Below, piece by piece: positions 42,185-51,390 of a stretch of DNA of 64,000 nucleotides. The stretch is from Archangium violaceum (GTDB lineage: Bacteria > Myxococcota > Myxococcia > Myxococcales > Myxococcaceae). The stretch covers positions 5,686,001 to 5,750,000 of the forward strand of contig NZ_CP069396.1 in NCBI RefSeq assembly GCF_016887565.1. Direction: 5' to 3'. The stretch's first letter is position 1; each line of letters begins with the position of its first letter. The translations under genes and the position numbers were made by a program. The notes below the pieces were generated by a model that was given only the letters and a program-made list of their open reading frames with translations, ran no database searches and was not told the origin of the DNA.

Positions 42185-43417
42185 TTATTGCCCGGCCGCG
42201 TCATCGGAGGATTCTGGCGCGGCGGCCAGGTGGCGCTCCTCGATGCGGGAGCCCGCCGCGAACGCGATCAACCCCATGCCGAGGATGGCCATGGTCCACG
42301 ACAGCGACCACTCGGCGAGCAGGCCGATGAGGGGGTTGATCACCACGATCGCCAGGGTCCGCACCATCGAGACGAAGGAGAGCACCGTGGCCCGCTGGTC
42401 GGACGGGATGTGGTGATTGATGTAGGCGCTGAAGAGGGGGATGCGCGGCAGGCTGAAGGTGAAGCCCAGGATGATCCCCGCGATGACGAGCGGGGTCCAC
42501 CGCGTGGCCCCGAGCACCAGGAAGCTTACCCCGGCGAGGACGGTGGCCCCGAGCAGCAGCCGCCGCATCGAGCCGATCCACCGCTCGATTCGCGCCACGT
42601 TGCCGAGGAAGGCGATCTGCCCGATGCAGGAGAGGGCATGCACCACGCCGAAGAAGCGGAGGGGCACCCCACTGCGCTCGAGCAGCGGCTGGAACAGCCA
42701 GATGAGCCCCCAGGCCAGCGCGTTGGTCAGGGCGAGCTCGATGGCGAGCAGCCGGACGACCTTGTGACCGAGGAAGTACCGTCCTCCCTGGGTGAGGATC
42801 CGCACGTAGCCCGTCCGGGTCGGCTGCTGCTGGACGGACGTGGGCGGCTCGCGCAGGGTGAGCGCGAGCAGGAAGGCGAGGGCGGCGGGGAGGACATAGG
42901 CCCGCATGGGAGCGCTCAGGCCGTAGGCGCTCGCGATGAAGCCTCCGATGAGTGTCGCGGTGATGATGCCGCCGAGCTTGAAGGCCTCCATGCGGCCGAG
43001 GACGTGCGCCGCCCGCTCCGTGTGCCCGGTGGCCTTGAGACTGTCATAGGCGAGCGCCTCGTCCGCGCCGGAGTGGAGCGTGTAGGCGATGGCGAAGACG
43101 GCCTCGGCGGCCATGAACACGGGGAAGGCGGGCCGGGACACGTAGAGCAGCGCGGCGCCGATGCCCACCAGGCTGCCCAGCGCGAGCGACACCTTGCGGC
43201 CGAGGTAGTCCGCCACCGTGCCCGTGGGGACCTCGAAGAGGAAGTTGCAGAGGAAGAACCAGGCGTTGAGGTACAGCACCTGCGCCAGGGAGATGCCGCC
43301 CCAGTCCGTGAAGAACGGCACGAGGACCGCGGAGAAGAACTGCATGTAGAACAGCAGCCGGATGGCCTGGAGCTTCCAGATGTTGGAGCCCAGGCGAGCG
43401 TCCGAGTCGGTCGACAT
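42185..43417 (-). CDS. MFS transporter
   Basis: A 410-aa inner-membrane protein with about 12 membrane helices. The start at 43417 (MSTDSDARLGSNIWKLQAIRL) removes an implausible charged extension. The loop 2-3 motif is VADYLGRKVSLALGS, and FLFEVPTGTVADYLGR is typical of an MFS subgroup whose substrates are mostly unknown. The C-terminal tail is hydrophilic. It is divergent from the small lipoprotein gene at 43464 and followed by a TetA-like MFS gene. Export of a small molecule is likely but unspecified. Confidence 0.86.
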   Translation of the reverse strand: MSTDSDARLGSNIWKLQAIRLLFYMQFFSAVLVPFFTDWGGISLAQVLYLNAWFFLCNFLFEVPTGTVADYLGRKVSLALGSLVGIGAALLYVSRPAFPVFMAAEAVFAIAYTLHSGADEALAYDSLKATGHTERAAHVLGRMEAFKLGGIITATLIGGFIASAYGLSAPMRAYVLPAALAFLLALTLREPPTSVQQQPTRTGYVRILTQGGRYFLGHKVVRLLAIELALTNALAWGLIWLFQPLLERSGVPLRFFGVVHALSCIGQIAFLGNVARIERWIGSMRRLLLGATVLAGVSFLVLGATRWTPLVIAGIILGFTFSLPRIPLFSAYINHHIPSDQRATVLSFVSMVRTLAIVVINPLIGLLAEWSLSWTMAILGMGLIAFAAGSRIEERHLAAAPESSDDAAGQ

Positions 43418-43463
43418 GGGCGCGCATTCTGCACCCGACCAGAGTTGGTGGCACCATGGACGC

Positions 43464-44030
43464 ATGATTCGAATGCTGTTGCCGCTGTGGCTGTCCCTCT
43501 CGCTCGTCGCCTGTGCCCGGTCCACCGCCGCCCAGCGCGGCGACGCGCCGGTGAACATGGAGCTCAAGTCCTCGTTGTCGGTGCTGCTCGACCACCGGAG
43601 CGAGCTGGCCCTCGACGACGACCAGGTGAAGCGGTTCGGGGAGATGGATCTCACCCTGCACGAGAAGAACGTGCTGCTCCAGCAGCGGCTCGAGGAGCTA
43701 CGCGCCCAGCACAAGGCGGCCGAGAAGGCCTGGCATGGGGGCTACAAGGGCGGCGGCACGCATGACATCTATGGCGGAAAGGGTGGAAGCTCGACCGCGC
43801 CCGGCGAGGCCGAGGACCAGCAACGGCGCGCGAGGAGCCAGCGGCTGGAGCAGATGCAGTCCACGTTGCGCGAGATGCAGGACAACGACACGCGGGCCTA
43901 TCTCGAGGCGGAGAAGCTGCTGCGCGAGGAGCAGAAGCCCCGGGCCCGCGAGCTCTTCTCCCAGGAGCGCGAGAAGCTGTTCGAGCGGGTCGAGGCGATG
44001 ATCCTTCAGGTCCGGCGCAAGGGCTTCTGA
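43464..44030 (+). CDS. Helical lipoprotein of unknown function
   Basis: A 188-aa predicted lipoprotein: MIRMLLPLWLSLSLVAC gives a lipobox LVAC (Cys17). The mature part is charged and helical, with two coiled-coil-like stretches (LHEKNVLLQQRLEELRAQHKAAEKA and QRLEQMQSTLREMQDNDTRAYLEAEKLL) around a Gly-rich loop (GGYKGGGTHDIYGGKGGSS). This layout is reminiscent of small periplasmic Spy/CpxP-like or heavy-metal-resistance helical proteins, but no defining motif is present. The gene stands alone, 46 bases from the divergent MFS gene. Confidence 0.72.
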   Translation: MIRMLLPLWLSLSLVACARSTAAQRGDAPVNMELKSSLSVLLDHRSELALDDDQVKRFGEMDLTLHEKNVLLQQRLEELRAQHKAAEKAWHGGYKGGGTHDIYGGKGGSSTAPGEAEDQQRRARSQRLEQMQSTLREMQDNDTRAYLEAEKLLREEQKPRARELFSQEREKLFERVEAMILQVRRKGF

Positions 44031-44042
44031 GCCGGAGCCCCT

Positions 44043-45842
44043 TCAGGACGAGACGTGGTGGAGCCACAGGTTGCGCGTCGCGACCTGGGGCCGCGCGGTG
44101 AGGTCCGCGATGCGCTGTCCCGGAGGGAAGGGCCGGTTGAACGGGTAGCCCAGCTCGAGGTCCAGCTCCCCGTCGGTGAGCATCACCATCAGCCGCACGA
44201 GCAGGCCCTCGTGCCGGCCGCGTGGCAGCAGCAGGTGGGCGGGCCAGCCGCGCTCGTGCACCACCGAGGACAGCCGCGTGGGCCGGTGGATGACCTCCCG
44301 CCGCGAGGGCCCCAGCGTGTGGACGAACGTGTCCAGCTCCATCCACATCCGGCGATCCTCGGCGAACGCGTCCGCCGCGAGGTAGATGCGCACCGTCACC
44401 TTCTGCTCGCGAGGCAGCGGGTTCTCCACCCGGAAGAAATAGTGGAAGGGGTCGTGGTCGAGGTGCGGCTTGAGGATCTCCCGTCCGTCCGGGAGCCGCA
44501 CCGGGTGCTGTGCCATGTGGGTGCGCAGCGTGTGCGTCGTCACGGAGAAGGCCGGAGGAGGGCTGTCCCAGTTGTCGCCGCCGAACAGGGCCTCGCCCCA
44601 GCGCTGCCCGTCGAAGTCCGGTGACGCGGCCCCGGGGATGTCCCGGTGCATGCACAGGAGGATGTCCGGGCTCTGGTGCGCCGGAGCCGTTCCGTCGCCG
44701 AGCCACTTGCGCATCCGCACCTGGGGCGTGTCGGACGGCTCGTGCGGCGGCAGGTGGGCGCTCTGCCAGGCATCGAAGATGTCGTTCACGTGGCGGTGCC
44801 AGCGGTAGAAGAGCGGATCCCTCGCCGCGGTGGCCGGGGAGGCCATGACACCGGGAAGGCCCGTCCTGTCCCGGGGGCCCGTCAGACACGCGAGCAGCAC
44901 GTGCCCCAGGTGGTGGTGCGAGCCGTAGGGGCCGAGCGGATCCGCCCAGGCCTCGCCATCCACGGAGCCCCTGTTGGACTCGGCCGTGTCGGCGAGCTGC
45001 TCGAGGCTGTCGAGGAGGATGGGCGAGTCCCCGTGCCACAGCAGCCCCGAGGAGGCCGCGGTGAAGAGCCGGTCGCGGCGCGTGGCGTGGTCCGTGATGT
45101 CGTAGCCGGGAAGCCCCCTCGGGCTCAGGCCGGCGGGCCGGGGCGCGAAGCCCGGGAGCTGGGGGTCATAGCCCTCGTTGATGGGCGAGGCGTAGTCGCT
45201 CAGGGGCACGACGCGGGGCATGCCGAACGCCAGCCGCTCCGTGTCGTAACGGGCCAGCAGCTGCTGGTGCGTGTACCAGAACTGCTCTCCGCGCCGGTCC
45301 TGGAGGAGGCGCCGCTGGGGCCGCGCGGGGTCCGGGTATCCAGCCGCCGGGTAGTGCGCGTGCCACGTGTCGATGTGGTCGTTGAGCCCGGTGTCCTCGC
45401 GGAAGTAGTCGAGCCAGACCTCCGCGCCCGGGGTTCCAGGGTTTCCCTTCCGGGGCAGCTCCGGGCGTTGCGAGGGGACCACCAGGTGCGGAGCGCGCTC
45501 CACCAGGGGAGGCACGGACAGCGCGCGGCCCTCGGGGTGGTGGGCGATGAAGACGCGCAGCGCGTACTTCACCCATTCGGCGTCTCCGTGACTCGCCCGC
45601 TGCTCGGCCTCGTCGAGCACCGCCGCCAGTCCCGCCTCTCCGGGCCGTGCGTTGGCCAGCTCCATGAACCGGGCCGCCAGGGACACCGCCTGCTCCTGGT
45701 GGGAAGGCAGGAAGGGGAGGAATCGCTGGCCGGGGGAGGGGGGCGCCAGCGGCGCGAGCTCCCCTCGGGGGGTCATCGGCAGCGGAGGAAGAGGGGACTC
45801 CCGACACAGCAGGGCCCGGGCCCGAGCGTGCAGCTCCACCAT
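44043..45842 (-). CDS. Arthropod hemocyanin/prophenoloxidase-type copper protein
   Basis: A 599-aa protein with the three-part layout of arthropod hemocyanins and prophenoloxidases, no signal peptide. CuA region: REDTGLNDHIDTWHAHYP (His156, His161) and RRGEQFWYTHQQLLARY (His192). CuB region: GSHHHLGHVLLA (His310, His314) and DPLFYRWHRHVNDIF (His349). The C-terminal beta domain has FHYFFRVENPLPREQKV and RGWPAHLLLPRGRHEG, the insect-type GWPxHLLLPRG run. CuB is complete; in CuA the first His is one place off the usual HxxxH spacing, so the site may be altered. Oxidation of phenols or oxygen binding is inferred. The ATG at 45842 is chosen (GAGGAGG upstream; a TTG precedes it). Length is slightly below the animal proteins. 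Confidence 0.85.
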   Translation of the reverse strand: MVELHARARALLCRESPLPPLPMTPRGELAPLAPPSPGQRFLPFLPSHQEQAVSLAARFMELANARPGEAGLAAVLDEAEQRASHGDAEWVKYALRVFIAHHPEGRALSVPPLVERAPHLVVPSQRPELPRKGNPGTPGAEVWLDYFREDTGLNDHIDTWHAHYPAAGYPDPARPQRRLLQDRRGEQFWYTHQQLLARYDTERLAFGMPRVVPLSDYASPINEGYDPQLPGFAPRPAGLSPRGLPGYDITDHATRRDRLFTAASSGLLWHGDSPILLDSLEQLADTAESNRGSVDGEAWADPLGPYGSHHHLGHVLLACLTGPRDRTGLPGVMASPATAARDPLFYRWHRHVNDIFDAWQSAHLPPHEPSDTPQVRMRKWLGDGTAPAHQSPDILLCMHRDIPGAASPDFDGQRWGEALFGGDNWDSPPPAFSVTTHTLRTHMAQHPVRLPDGREILKPHLDHDPFHYFFRVENPLPREQKVTVRIYLAADAFAEDRRMWMELDTFVHTLGPSRREVIHRPTRLSSVVHERGWPAHLLLPRGRHEGLLVRLMVMLTDGELDLELGYPFNRPFPPGQRIADLTARPQVATRNLWLHHVSS

Positions 45843-45864
45843 CAACCTCCTCTGGCCACGGGCC

Positions 45865-46566
45865 TCACTTCAGGCCGACGTAGATGTTCTGGACGTCGTC
45901 GTCCTCGTCCATCGCCTCGAGGAACGACTCGACCTCGCTCCGCGCCTCGCCCTCGAGGTGCACCGGGTTCTTGGCGATCCACGCGAGGTTCTGCGAGCCC
46001 ACCGTCCAGCCCATGCCCGTCAGGGCCCGGCTCACCGTGTCCAGGTCCGTCGCGGCGGTGAGGAAGCGGGTGGCGCCCTCCTCGGCGGCCTCCAGATCCT
46101 GCGCGCCCGCCTCGATGGCGGCGGCCTCGGCATCGGCACCACCCTCGGGAGGCGTGGCCTCGATGACGCCCAGGCGGTTGAAGTCCCACGACACCGCGCC
46201 GCTGGTGGCGATCTGCCCCTTGCGGAAGAGCACCCGGATGTTGGTGGCGGTGCGGTTCTTGTTCTCGGTGAGGCACTCGACGATGACCGGCACCTGGTGC
46301 GGGGCGAAGCCCTCGTAGGTGACGACCTCGTAGTTCACCGGCTCATCCAGCAGCCCGGCGCCCTTCTTGATGGCGCGATCGAGCGTGTCGCGCGGCATCG
46401 ACGCCTTCTTCGCCTGCTCGACGGCCATGCGCAGCCGCGGGTTGGTGGCCGGATCGGCCCCGCCCGCCTTGGCGGCCACGATGAGTTCCTTGACCAGCTT
46501 GGTGAAGAGCCGGCCCTTCGCGGCCGCATGCTCGGTGCGGCCCTTGTGTTTCCACTGCGCGCCCAT
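45865..46566 (-). CDS. YebC/PmpR (TACO1)-family protein
   Basis: A 233-aa cytosolic protein of the YebC family, implicated in transcription regulation and, more recently, in helping ribosomes through proline stretches. Typical runs are [59 protein letters not shown] and [25 protein letters not shown]. The start motif MGAQWKHK replaces the common MAGHSKW and marks the YeeN-like subgroup. Length is normal. It ends 22 bases upstream of the hemocyanin-like gene on the same strand, so the two could share a transcript, probably without functional link. Confidence 0.92.
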   Translation of the reverse strand: MGAQWKHKGRTEHAAAKGRLFTKLVKELIVAAKAGGADPATNPRLRMAVEQAKKASMPRDTLDRAIKKGAGLLDEPVNYEVVTYEGFAPHQVPVIVECLTENKNRTATNIRVLFRKGQIATSGAVSWDFNRLGVIEATPPEGGADAEAAAIEAGAQDLEAAEEGATRFLTAATDLDTVSRALTGMGWTVGSQNLAWIAKNPVHLEGEARSEVESFLEAMDEDDDVQNIYVGLK

Positions 46567-46662
46567 GGTGTGCGCTCCTATCTCATTCAGCGTCCGGGTT
46601 CACACGATTTCGACCGGGCGCGGGGCCCGTCAGCCGGGCCCCGGGAGGAGCGGCCGGGCGGT

Positions 46663-47160
46663 TCAGAACGTCTGGTCGTCGTTCACGACTTCCGAGTCCC
46701 ACTGCCACATGCCGTCGCGCAGCTTGTACCGGACGGTCCGCACGTTCAGCACCCGGTCATGATCCAGGTCGCTCTTGGCGGTCACCTCCAGCACGTCGTC
46801 CGCCGGCTTGGTGACGTCGTAGGTGTAGTAGAGCAGTCCGTCCGGCTGCCAGCCCAGCACCGACCACCCGGGCAGAGTCTTGTCGAAGGGCTTCTTGACG
46901 CCGTAGTCCGTGCCCGCGGGGTTCTGCGCCAGGCTCGTCGCTCCACCCGGCAGGGCGTTGTGGACCGACCAGTACTCGGACACCGTGCGCATGAGCGAGG
47001 TGATCATCGCGTCCCGCTCGGCCCGCTTCGTGCGCAGCTGGAAGCTCTGCATCTGTGGAATGGCCACGGAGGCCAGCAGGCCGATGATGGCGACGACGAT
47101 CATCAGCTCGATCAGGGTGAAACCCCGGTGCTTGCGTCGGTGGAGCGTCAGGTGAGCCAT
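46663..47160 (-). CDS. Type IV pilin-like protein
   Basis: A 165-aa prepilin. The leader MAHLTLHRRKHRG is cut before Phe14 by prepilin peptidase; the mature N-terminus FTLIELMIVVAIIGLLASVAIP has the invariant Glu5 and the hydrophobic stalk helix. The globular part has two strands with aromatic residues (WSVLGWQPDGLLYYTYD) and no Cys pair. It could be a major pilin or a minor pilin/pseudopilin of a type IV pilus or type II secretion system; no assembly genes are adjacent. It is followed upstream by a single-pass membrane protein gene on the same strand. Confidence 0.88.
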   Translation of the reverse strand: MAHLTLHRRKHRGFTLIELMIVVAIIGLLASVAIPQMQSFQLRTKRAERDAMITSLMRTVSEYWSVHNALPGGATSLAQNPAGTDYGVKKPFDKTLPGWSVLGWQPDGLLYYTYDVTKPADDVLEVTAKSDLDHDRVLNVRTVRYKLRDGMWQWDSEVVNDDQTF

Positions 47161-47209
47161 GACATACCCCCTTGAAGGGTAGAGGAAGCGGTGAGGAGGA
47201 GCGGGTGGG

Positions 47210-48124
47210 CTAGGGGCTGCCGTTGCCAGCGGTGACCGGAGCTTTCTGCGCGGGGCCGATGAGCCAGGTCCCCGGATCCAGCTCCTTCACCTCCAGGCCC
47301 TTGGCCTTCTGCTGATCGAGCCACGCCCGCAGCTCCGGAGAGGCCGGGCCCACGAGCGTCGAGCGCACCACCTGGGTGCCGGTCTTGGCATCGGTGGTGA
47401 TGAGGGTGTTGTTCGGCGCGCCGGCGTGGTTGGACGGCTTGCTGCTGGGCGTGCTGGAGAGGTGGTACGCGCCCACCGCGAGCGCCACCACGACCAGGGC
47501 GGCGATCTGGAGGAGCTGCACCTTCTTCCTGCGTCCGGCCTGCTCCGGATTCTCCGTGTCGAACGACATCTTGCCGGTGGCGGCGGGTCTGTGGTGCGCC
47601 ACGGGCGCGGGGGCGGGGGCCGCCGGCTGGTTCGACGCCGCCTTCACGTCGCTGGAGAAGTCGACGGCTTCCTGGGTGAGCGTCTCCCAGGTGCGATCGA
47701 TGGCGAGCCCCAGCTCCGGCGTGGCGGGGTTCGCCGCCCGGAGCGTCTCCAGGGAGTGGTCCACCTCGGCCAGCAGCGCGTTGAGCGCCTCGGCGTCCAC
47801 CTTGCCCCCGGCCGTCAGCAGCAGATCCCTCGCCGCGGCCAGGCGCCAGCGCGCCACGAGCGCCTCGCGCAACGCATCGGCCTGCCCATCCACCAGCAGG
47901 GCCTCGCGCTCGGGCTGGGTGAGCTTCTCCAGGAGCTTGCGCGCCCCGGGCAGCGACACCGCCAACGACAGCCTGCCGCGCAGCACCTCCAGGGCCTGGG
48001 CCTGCGAGGGCACGTTGCCGGGCCAGGTCGCGGGTTGCTCCAGCTTCCGGGGAGCGGGGGCCTGCGCGGCGACCGCGTTCTCATCCGAGGTCGAGGGGAG
48101 TTGGGAATCCTGATCGTTTGCCAT
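47210..48124 (-). CDS. Single-pass membrane protein of unknown function
   Basis: A 304-aa protein. The cytosolic N-terminal ~205 residues are helical and acidic (VLRGRLSLAVSLPGARKLLEKLTQPEREALL), end in a Pro/Ala-rich linker, and are followed by one membrane helix (VQLLQIAALVVVALAVGAYHL, about 206-226). A ~75-residue C-terminal part (VVRSTLVGPASPELRAWLDQQKAKGLEVKEL) would be periplasmic. No known domain is recognised. It lies 49 bases upstream of the pilin-like gene on the same strand, so a link with pilus or secretion function is possible but unproven. Confidence 0.72.
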   Translation of the reverse strand: MANDQDSQLPSTSDENAVAAQAPAPRKLEQPATWPGNVPSQAQALEVLRGRLSLAVSLPGARKLLEKLTQPEREALLVDGQADALREALVARWRLAAARDLLLTAGGKVDAEALNALLAEVDHSLETLRAANPATPELGLAIDRTWETLTQEAVDFSSDVKAASNQPAAPAPAPVAHHRPAATGKMSFDTENPEQAGRRKKVQLLQIAALVVVALAVGAYHLSSTPSSKPSNHAGAPNNTLITTDAKTGTQVVRSTLVGPASPELRAWLDQQKAKGLEVKELDPGTWLIGPAQKAPVTAGNGSP

Positions 48125-48259
48125 GGGCCACGCGGGTTGACGGGTGTCCTCATCATCCGATCTGTGGGGGGCTCAATACAATCGACTCTCGGAGAGCGCC
48201 GTCCACGTGGATGTTTGCAGGAGCAATGAAGAGAGGATTTACCCGGGAAGACGAAAGAA

Positions 48260-50419
48260 TCAGGGCAGGGGACGGCCGCTGGTGGCCTGGGCCATGCGCA
48301 CAGCACGCTCCATCATCTCACCCTGGGCCCAGCGTCTCTCACCTTCGGGGACGCGCCGCTTCCACGTGCCGCCCGCGTCGAGCACCCAGGCGTGGGTGTT
48401 GTCCGCGAGGCAGCGGTCGAGCAGCTCCCTGACCTGGGCGAGTAGCTGGGGCTCCTCCACCGGGGCGAGGGCTTCCACGCGGTGGTCCAGGTTGCGCGGC
48501 ATGATGTCCGCCGAGCCGATGTAGCAGCGCGTCTCGCCCGCGCGCTCGAAGAGGTAGATGCGCGAGTGCTCGAGGAAGCGGCCGAGCGTGGAGACGACGC
48601 GGATGTTCTCCGAGACGCCGGGGACGTTGGGGCGCAGGCAGCAGATGCCGCGCACGTTGAGGTCCACCTTCACCCCGGCGCGCGAGGCGTCGTAGAGGGC
48701 GCGGATCATCGCCGGGTCCACCAGCGCGTTCATCTTCATCTGGATGCGCGCGGGGCGCTCGGCCGAGTGGGCGGCGAGCGTGCGGCGGATCTCCTCCAGC
48801 AGGCCCTCGCGCATGTTGATGGGGGCCACCAGCAGCTTGCGGAAGGACTTGGGGCGGGCGAAGCCGGTGAGGAAGTTGAAGAGGTCCGCCACGTCCGCGC
48901 CGATGTCCGGGTCCGTGGTGAAGAGGCCGAGGTCCGTGTAGAGCCGGGCCGTCTTCGGGTTGTAGTTGCCGGTGCCCACGTGGACGTAGTGGCGCACCCG
49001 CTCGCCCTCGCGGCGGACGATGAGGATGGCCTTGGCGTGCGTCTTGAGCCCGGGGATGCCATAGACGACGTGCACCCCCGCCTCCTCCAGCGCGAGCGCC
49101 CAGTGGATGTTGGTGCGCTCGTCGAAGCGGGCCTTGAGCTCCACCATGCACACGGCCTGCTTGCCGCGCTCGGTGGCGCGGATGAGCGCGGGCACCAGTG
49201 GGGACTTGTCCGACGTGCGGTAGACGGTCTGCTTGATGGCGAGCACGTCCGGGTCCTCCACCGCCTCCGCGACGAAGCGCTCCACCGACGTGGTGAAGGA
49301 CTCATAGGGGTGGTGGACGAGCAGGTCGCCCCGGCGCATGGCCGACATCACCGTGCCGACCTCTCCGCCATCCCCCTCGGCCTTCAGGCGGGGCTGGGTG
49401 ACGGGCGTCCAGGGTGGATCCCTCAGCTCGGCGAAGCCCGGCGTGGACACCACGGCCATGAGGTCCGCGAGATCCAACAGGCCCTGCTCCTCGTAGATCT
49501 GCCGCGGCTCCAGCCCGAGCGCTTCCACCAGGGGCTCGAGCATCTTGGGGTTCATCCCCGCCTGCACCTCCAGGCGGATGACGTCCCCGAAGCGGCGCTG
49601 GCGCAGCTCGGTCTGCACGGCCACCAGCAGATCCTCCGCGTCCTCGGAGACGGTGAAGTCCGCGTCCCGGGTGACGCGGAACAGCCCATGGTCGAGCACC
49701 TCCATCCCGGGGAACAGGGCGCCCAGGTGGTGGGCGATGATGTCCTCGAGCGGGATGAAGGAGGTGCCCCCCTTGAGCGGGACGAAGCGCGGCAGCAGCT
49801 CCTTGGGCACCTTCACCCGCGCCACGTTCTCCATCTCCGTCACCGGATCCCGCAGCAGCACCGCCAGGCTGAGGGAGAGGTTGGAGATGTAGGGGAAGTG
49901 CCTTCCCAGGCCGATGGCCAGTGGGGTGAGCACGGGGAAGATCTGCTCGCGGAAGCGCTGATCCACCAGCGCGCGCGCCTCCGTGTCGAGCTCCTTCATG
50001 GAGAGGATGCGCAGGCCCTTGTCGGCCAGGGCGGGGCGGAGCTGGCGCTCGAAGCAGTCGCTGTGGCGCCGGCCCTGCTCGAGGATGCACTCGTGCAGCT
50101 TGTCCAGGGTGTTGCCCGGGGTGGCTCCGTCCGGCACCAGCCGGGCCACGCGGCCGCGCACCTGCTCGTGCAGGCGCGCCACGCGGATCATGAAGAACTC
50201 ATCGAGGTTGCGGGCGTAGATGGCGCAGAACTTCACGCGCTCCATCAGCGGCACCGACGCATCCTCGCCGAGCTGGAGCACCCGGTTGTTGAAGGCGAGC
50301 CAGGACAGCTCCCGGTTGAAGAACAGGTCGCTGTCCGGCACGTCCGTCCCGGGCGGGATGACATCCCGCTCCATGGGTTTGCTGGGGTTGTTCCGGCTGG
50401 AGGATGCGCGCTTGGGCAT
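48260..50419 (-). CDS. ppk1: Polyphosphate kinase 1
   Basis: A 719-aa enzyme that reversibly makes polyphosphate from ATP at the inner membrane. The start at 50419 (MPKRASSSRNN) is preferred over one 12 codons upstream. Family signatures are all present: FFNRELSWLAFNNRVLQLG and VKFCAIYARNLDEFFMIRV near the N-terminus, the autophosphorylated-His loop IPGLKTHAKAILIVRRE, the run YVHVGTGNYNPKTARLYTDLG, and CYIGSADIMPRNLDHRVEA near the C-terminus. Length is normal. It stands alone; no exopolyphosphatase or pho genes are adjacent. Confidence 0.96.
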   Translation of the reverse strand: MPKRASSSRNNPSKPMERDVIPPGTDVPDSDLFFNRELSWLAFNNRVLQLGEDASVPLMERVKFCAIYARNLDEFFMIRVARLHEQVRGRVARLVPDGATPGNTLDKLHECILEQGRRHSDCFERQLRPALADKGLRILSMKELDTEARALVDQRFREQIFPVLTPLAIGLGRHFPYISNLSLSLAVLLRDPVTEMENVARVKVPKELLPRFVPLKGGTSFIPLEDIIAHHLGALFPGMEVLDHGLFRVTRDADFTVSEDAEDLLVAVQTELRQRRFGDVIRLEVQAGMNPKMLEPLVEALGLEPRQIYEEQGLLDLADLMAVVSTPGFAELRDPPWTPVTQPRLKAEGDGGEVGTVMSAMRRGDLLVHHPYESFTTSVERFVAEAVEDPDVLAIKQTVYRTSDKSPLVPALIRATERGKQAVCMVELKARFDERTNIHWALALEEAGVHVVYGIPGLKTHAKAILIVRREGERVRHYVHVGTGNYNPKTARLYTDLGLFTTDPDIGADVADLFNFLTGFARPKSFRKLLVAPINMREGLLEEIRRTLAAHSAERPARIQMKMNALVDPAMIRALYDASRAGVKVDLNVRGICCLRPNVPGVSENIRVVSTLGRFLEHSRIYLFERAGETRCYIGSADIMPRNLDHRVEALAPVEEPQLLAQVRELLDRCLADNTHAWVLDAGGTWKRRVPEGERRWAQGEMMERAVRMAQATSGRPLP

Positions 50420-50555
50420 ATCCGCTCTCTTGGTGATGGGGGAGCGGTGTAGCAAGACGAGCCCGGGGGCTGTGTGAAACTTTGGAGAGAAGCCCCATCA
50501 CCCGCTGCGATTCCCCCTGGGCATCCTTCGAGTCTCGCTGGTCCGGACACGGCCC

Positions 50556-51110
50556 TCACAGCTGCGCGGCGGCGCCCCCGGACTCCCACTGGCGGGTGGC
50601 CCAGCGCCTCGGGCTCCGGGGCGACCGCTCCTCCCGGGGCAGCAGGCCCCGCGGCTCGACGAAGTAGACCTCCTCCGGTTCGCTCGCCTCCCTCAGCGCC
50701 GCGAAGCACTCCGCGTGGGCCTGGACGGACAGAACGCAGATGTCGAAGCGGTCGTCCTCGTCGCCCTGGCGCACCACGGTCCAGCCCGCCAGCGGCAGTG
50801 GCTCCTCCACATCCGCGCGCCAGGTCACCTTGTCAGTGGAGATCCCCAGGTGCGCCAGCGCGTGCTCGACCTCCAGGTGCTCCATCCACACCAGGGCGGT
50901 GGACGACTGGCGCGCGTGCTCGACGATCAGCTCCAGGCCGCAGTCACAGCGGAAGCTCCAGCGGTCCTTGGGGCCCAAACCGTCCCCATCCGCGTTGCGC
51001 ACGTGTGGAGCCCCGAGGCGTCGCTCGAGCTCGGCTCGAGACACCTCCAGGAAACAAGCACTGCGGTGCGTCTTCCAGAGCGCCGGACGGTTCGGGGGGA
51101 GCGGCTTCAT
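50556..51110 (-). CDS. Hypothetical protein with a possible CxC/HxxxxH metal site
   Basis: A 184-aa cytosolic protein starting at 51110 (AGGAGG upstream). Residues 45-85 carry SFRCDCGLELIVEHARQ and MEHLEVEHALAHLG, so CxC and HxxxxH pairs could bind zinc. The rest is mixed alpha/beta, ending in a basic, low-complexity tail. No family is recognised. It is divergent from the glucanase-like lipoprotein gene, with 280 bases between them. Confidence 0.62.
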   Translation of the reverse strand: MKPLPPNRPALWKTHRSACFLEVSRAELERRLGAPHVRNADGDGLGPKDRWSFRCDCGLELIVEHARQSSTALVWMEHLEVEHALAHLGISTDKVTWRADVEEPLPLAGWTVVRQGDEDDRFDICVLSVQAHAECFAALREASEPEEVYFVEPRGLLPREERSPRSPRRWATRQWESGGAAAQL

Positions 51111-51285
51111 GGGGTGTCCTCCTGAGTGGAGGGGAAACGTAAACATCGCCTGCTACTGCACTACGGCGCCAAGCCCTTTGGGCGCGTGAGACGTCGGATC
51201 CCGAACGGGTGGGGGGAAAGAGACGTCGCCGCGGTGACGACTCCTGGACAGCTCCCGACTCCTTGGAAAATTAAATTCTGCGAGA

Positions 51286-51305
51286 AAACCCGAAAAAAAG
51301 GGTTT
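51286..51305. other. A-rich inverted repeat in the 280-bp divergent intergenic region
   Basis: AAACCC, GAAAAAAA, GGGTTT is the only clear structure in an unusually AT-rich stretch (51260-51310) about 90 bases before the glucanase-like start. It could be a regulator site, part of the promoter region, or a small hairpin in the leader; nothing decides between these. Confidence 0.3.
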
Positions 51306-51390
51306 AGCCCTCCATAACCCCGTTTCATGACCTCCACGTAGTCCGGTGCCCGGGTTCGGGGCACCGCCGAAGCAAGGAGCCGAGGACGAC

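Noticed and set aside
50455-50500. Pho-box-like sequence upstream of ppk1
   Set aside because: CTGTGTGAAACTTTG is too far from a Pho box tandem repeat to claim.
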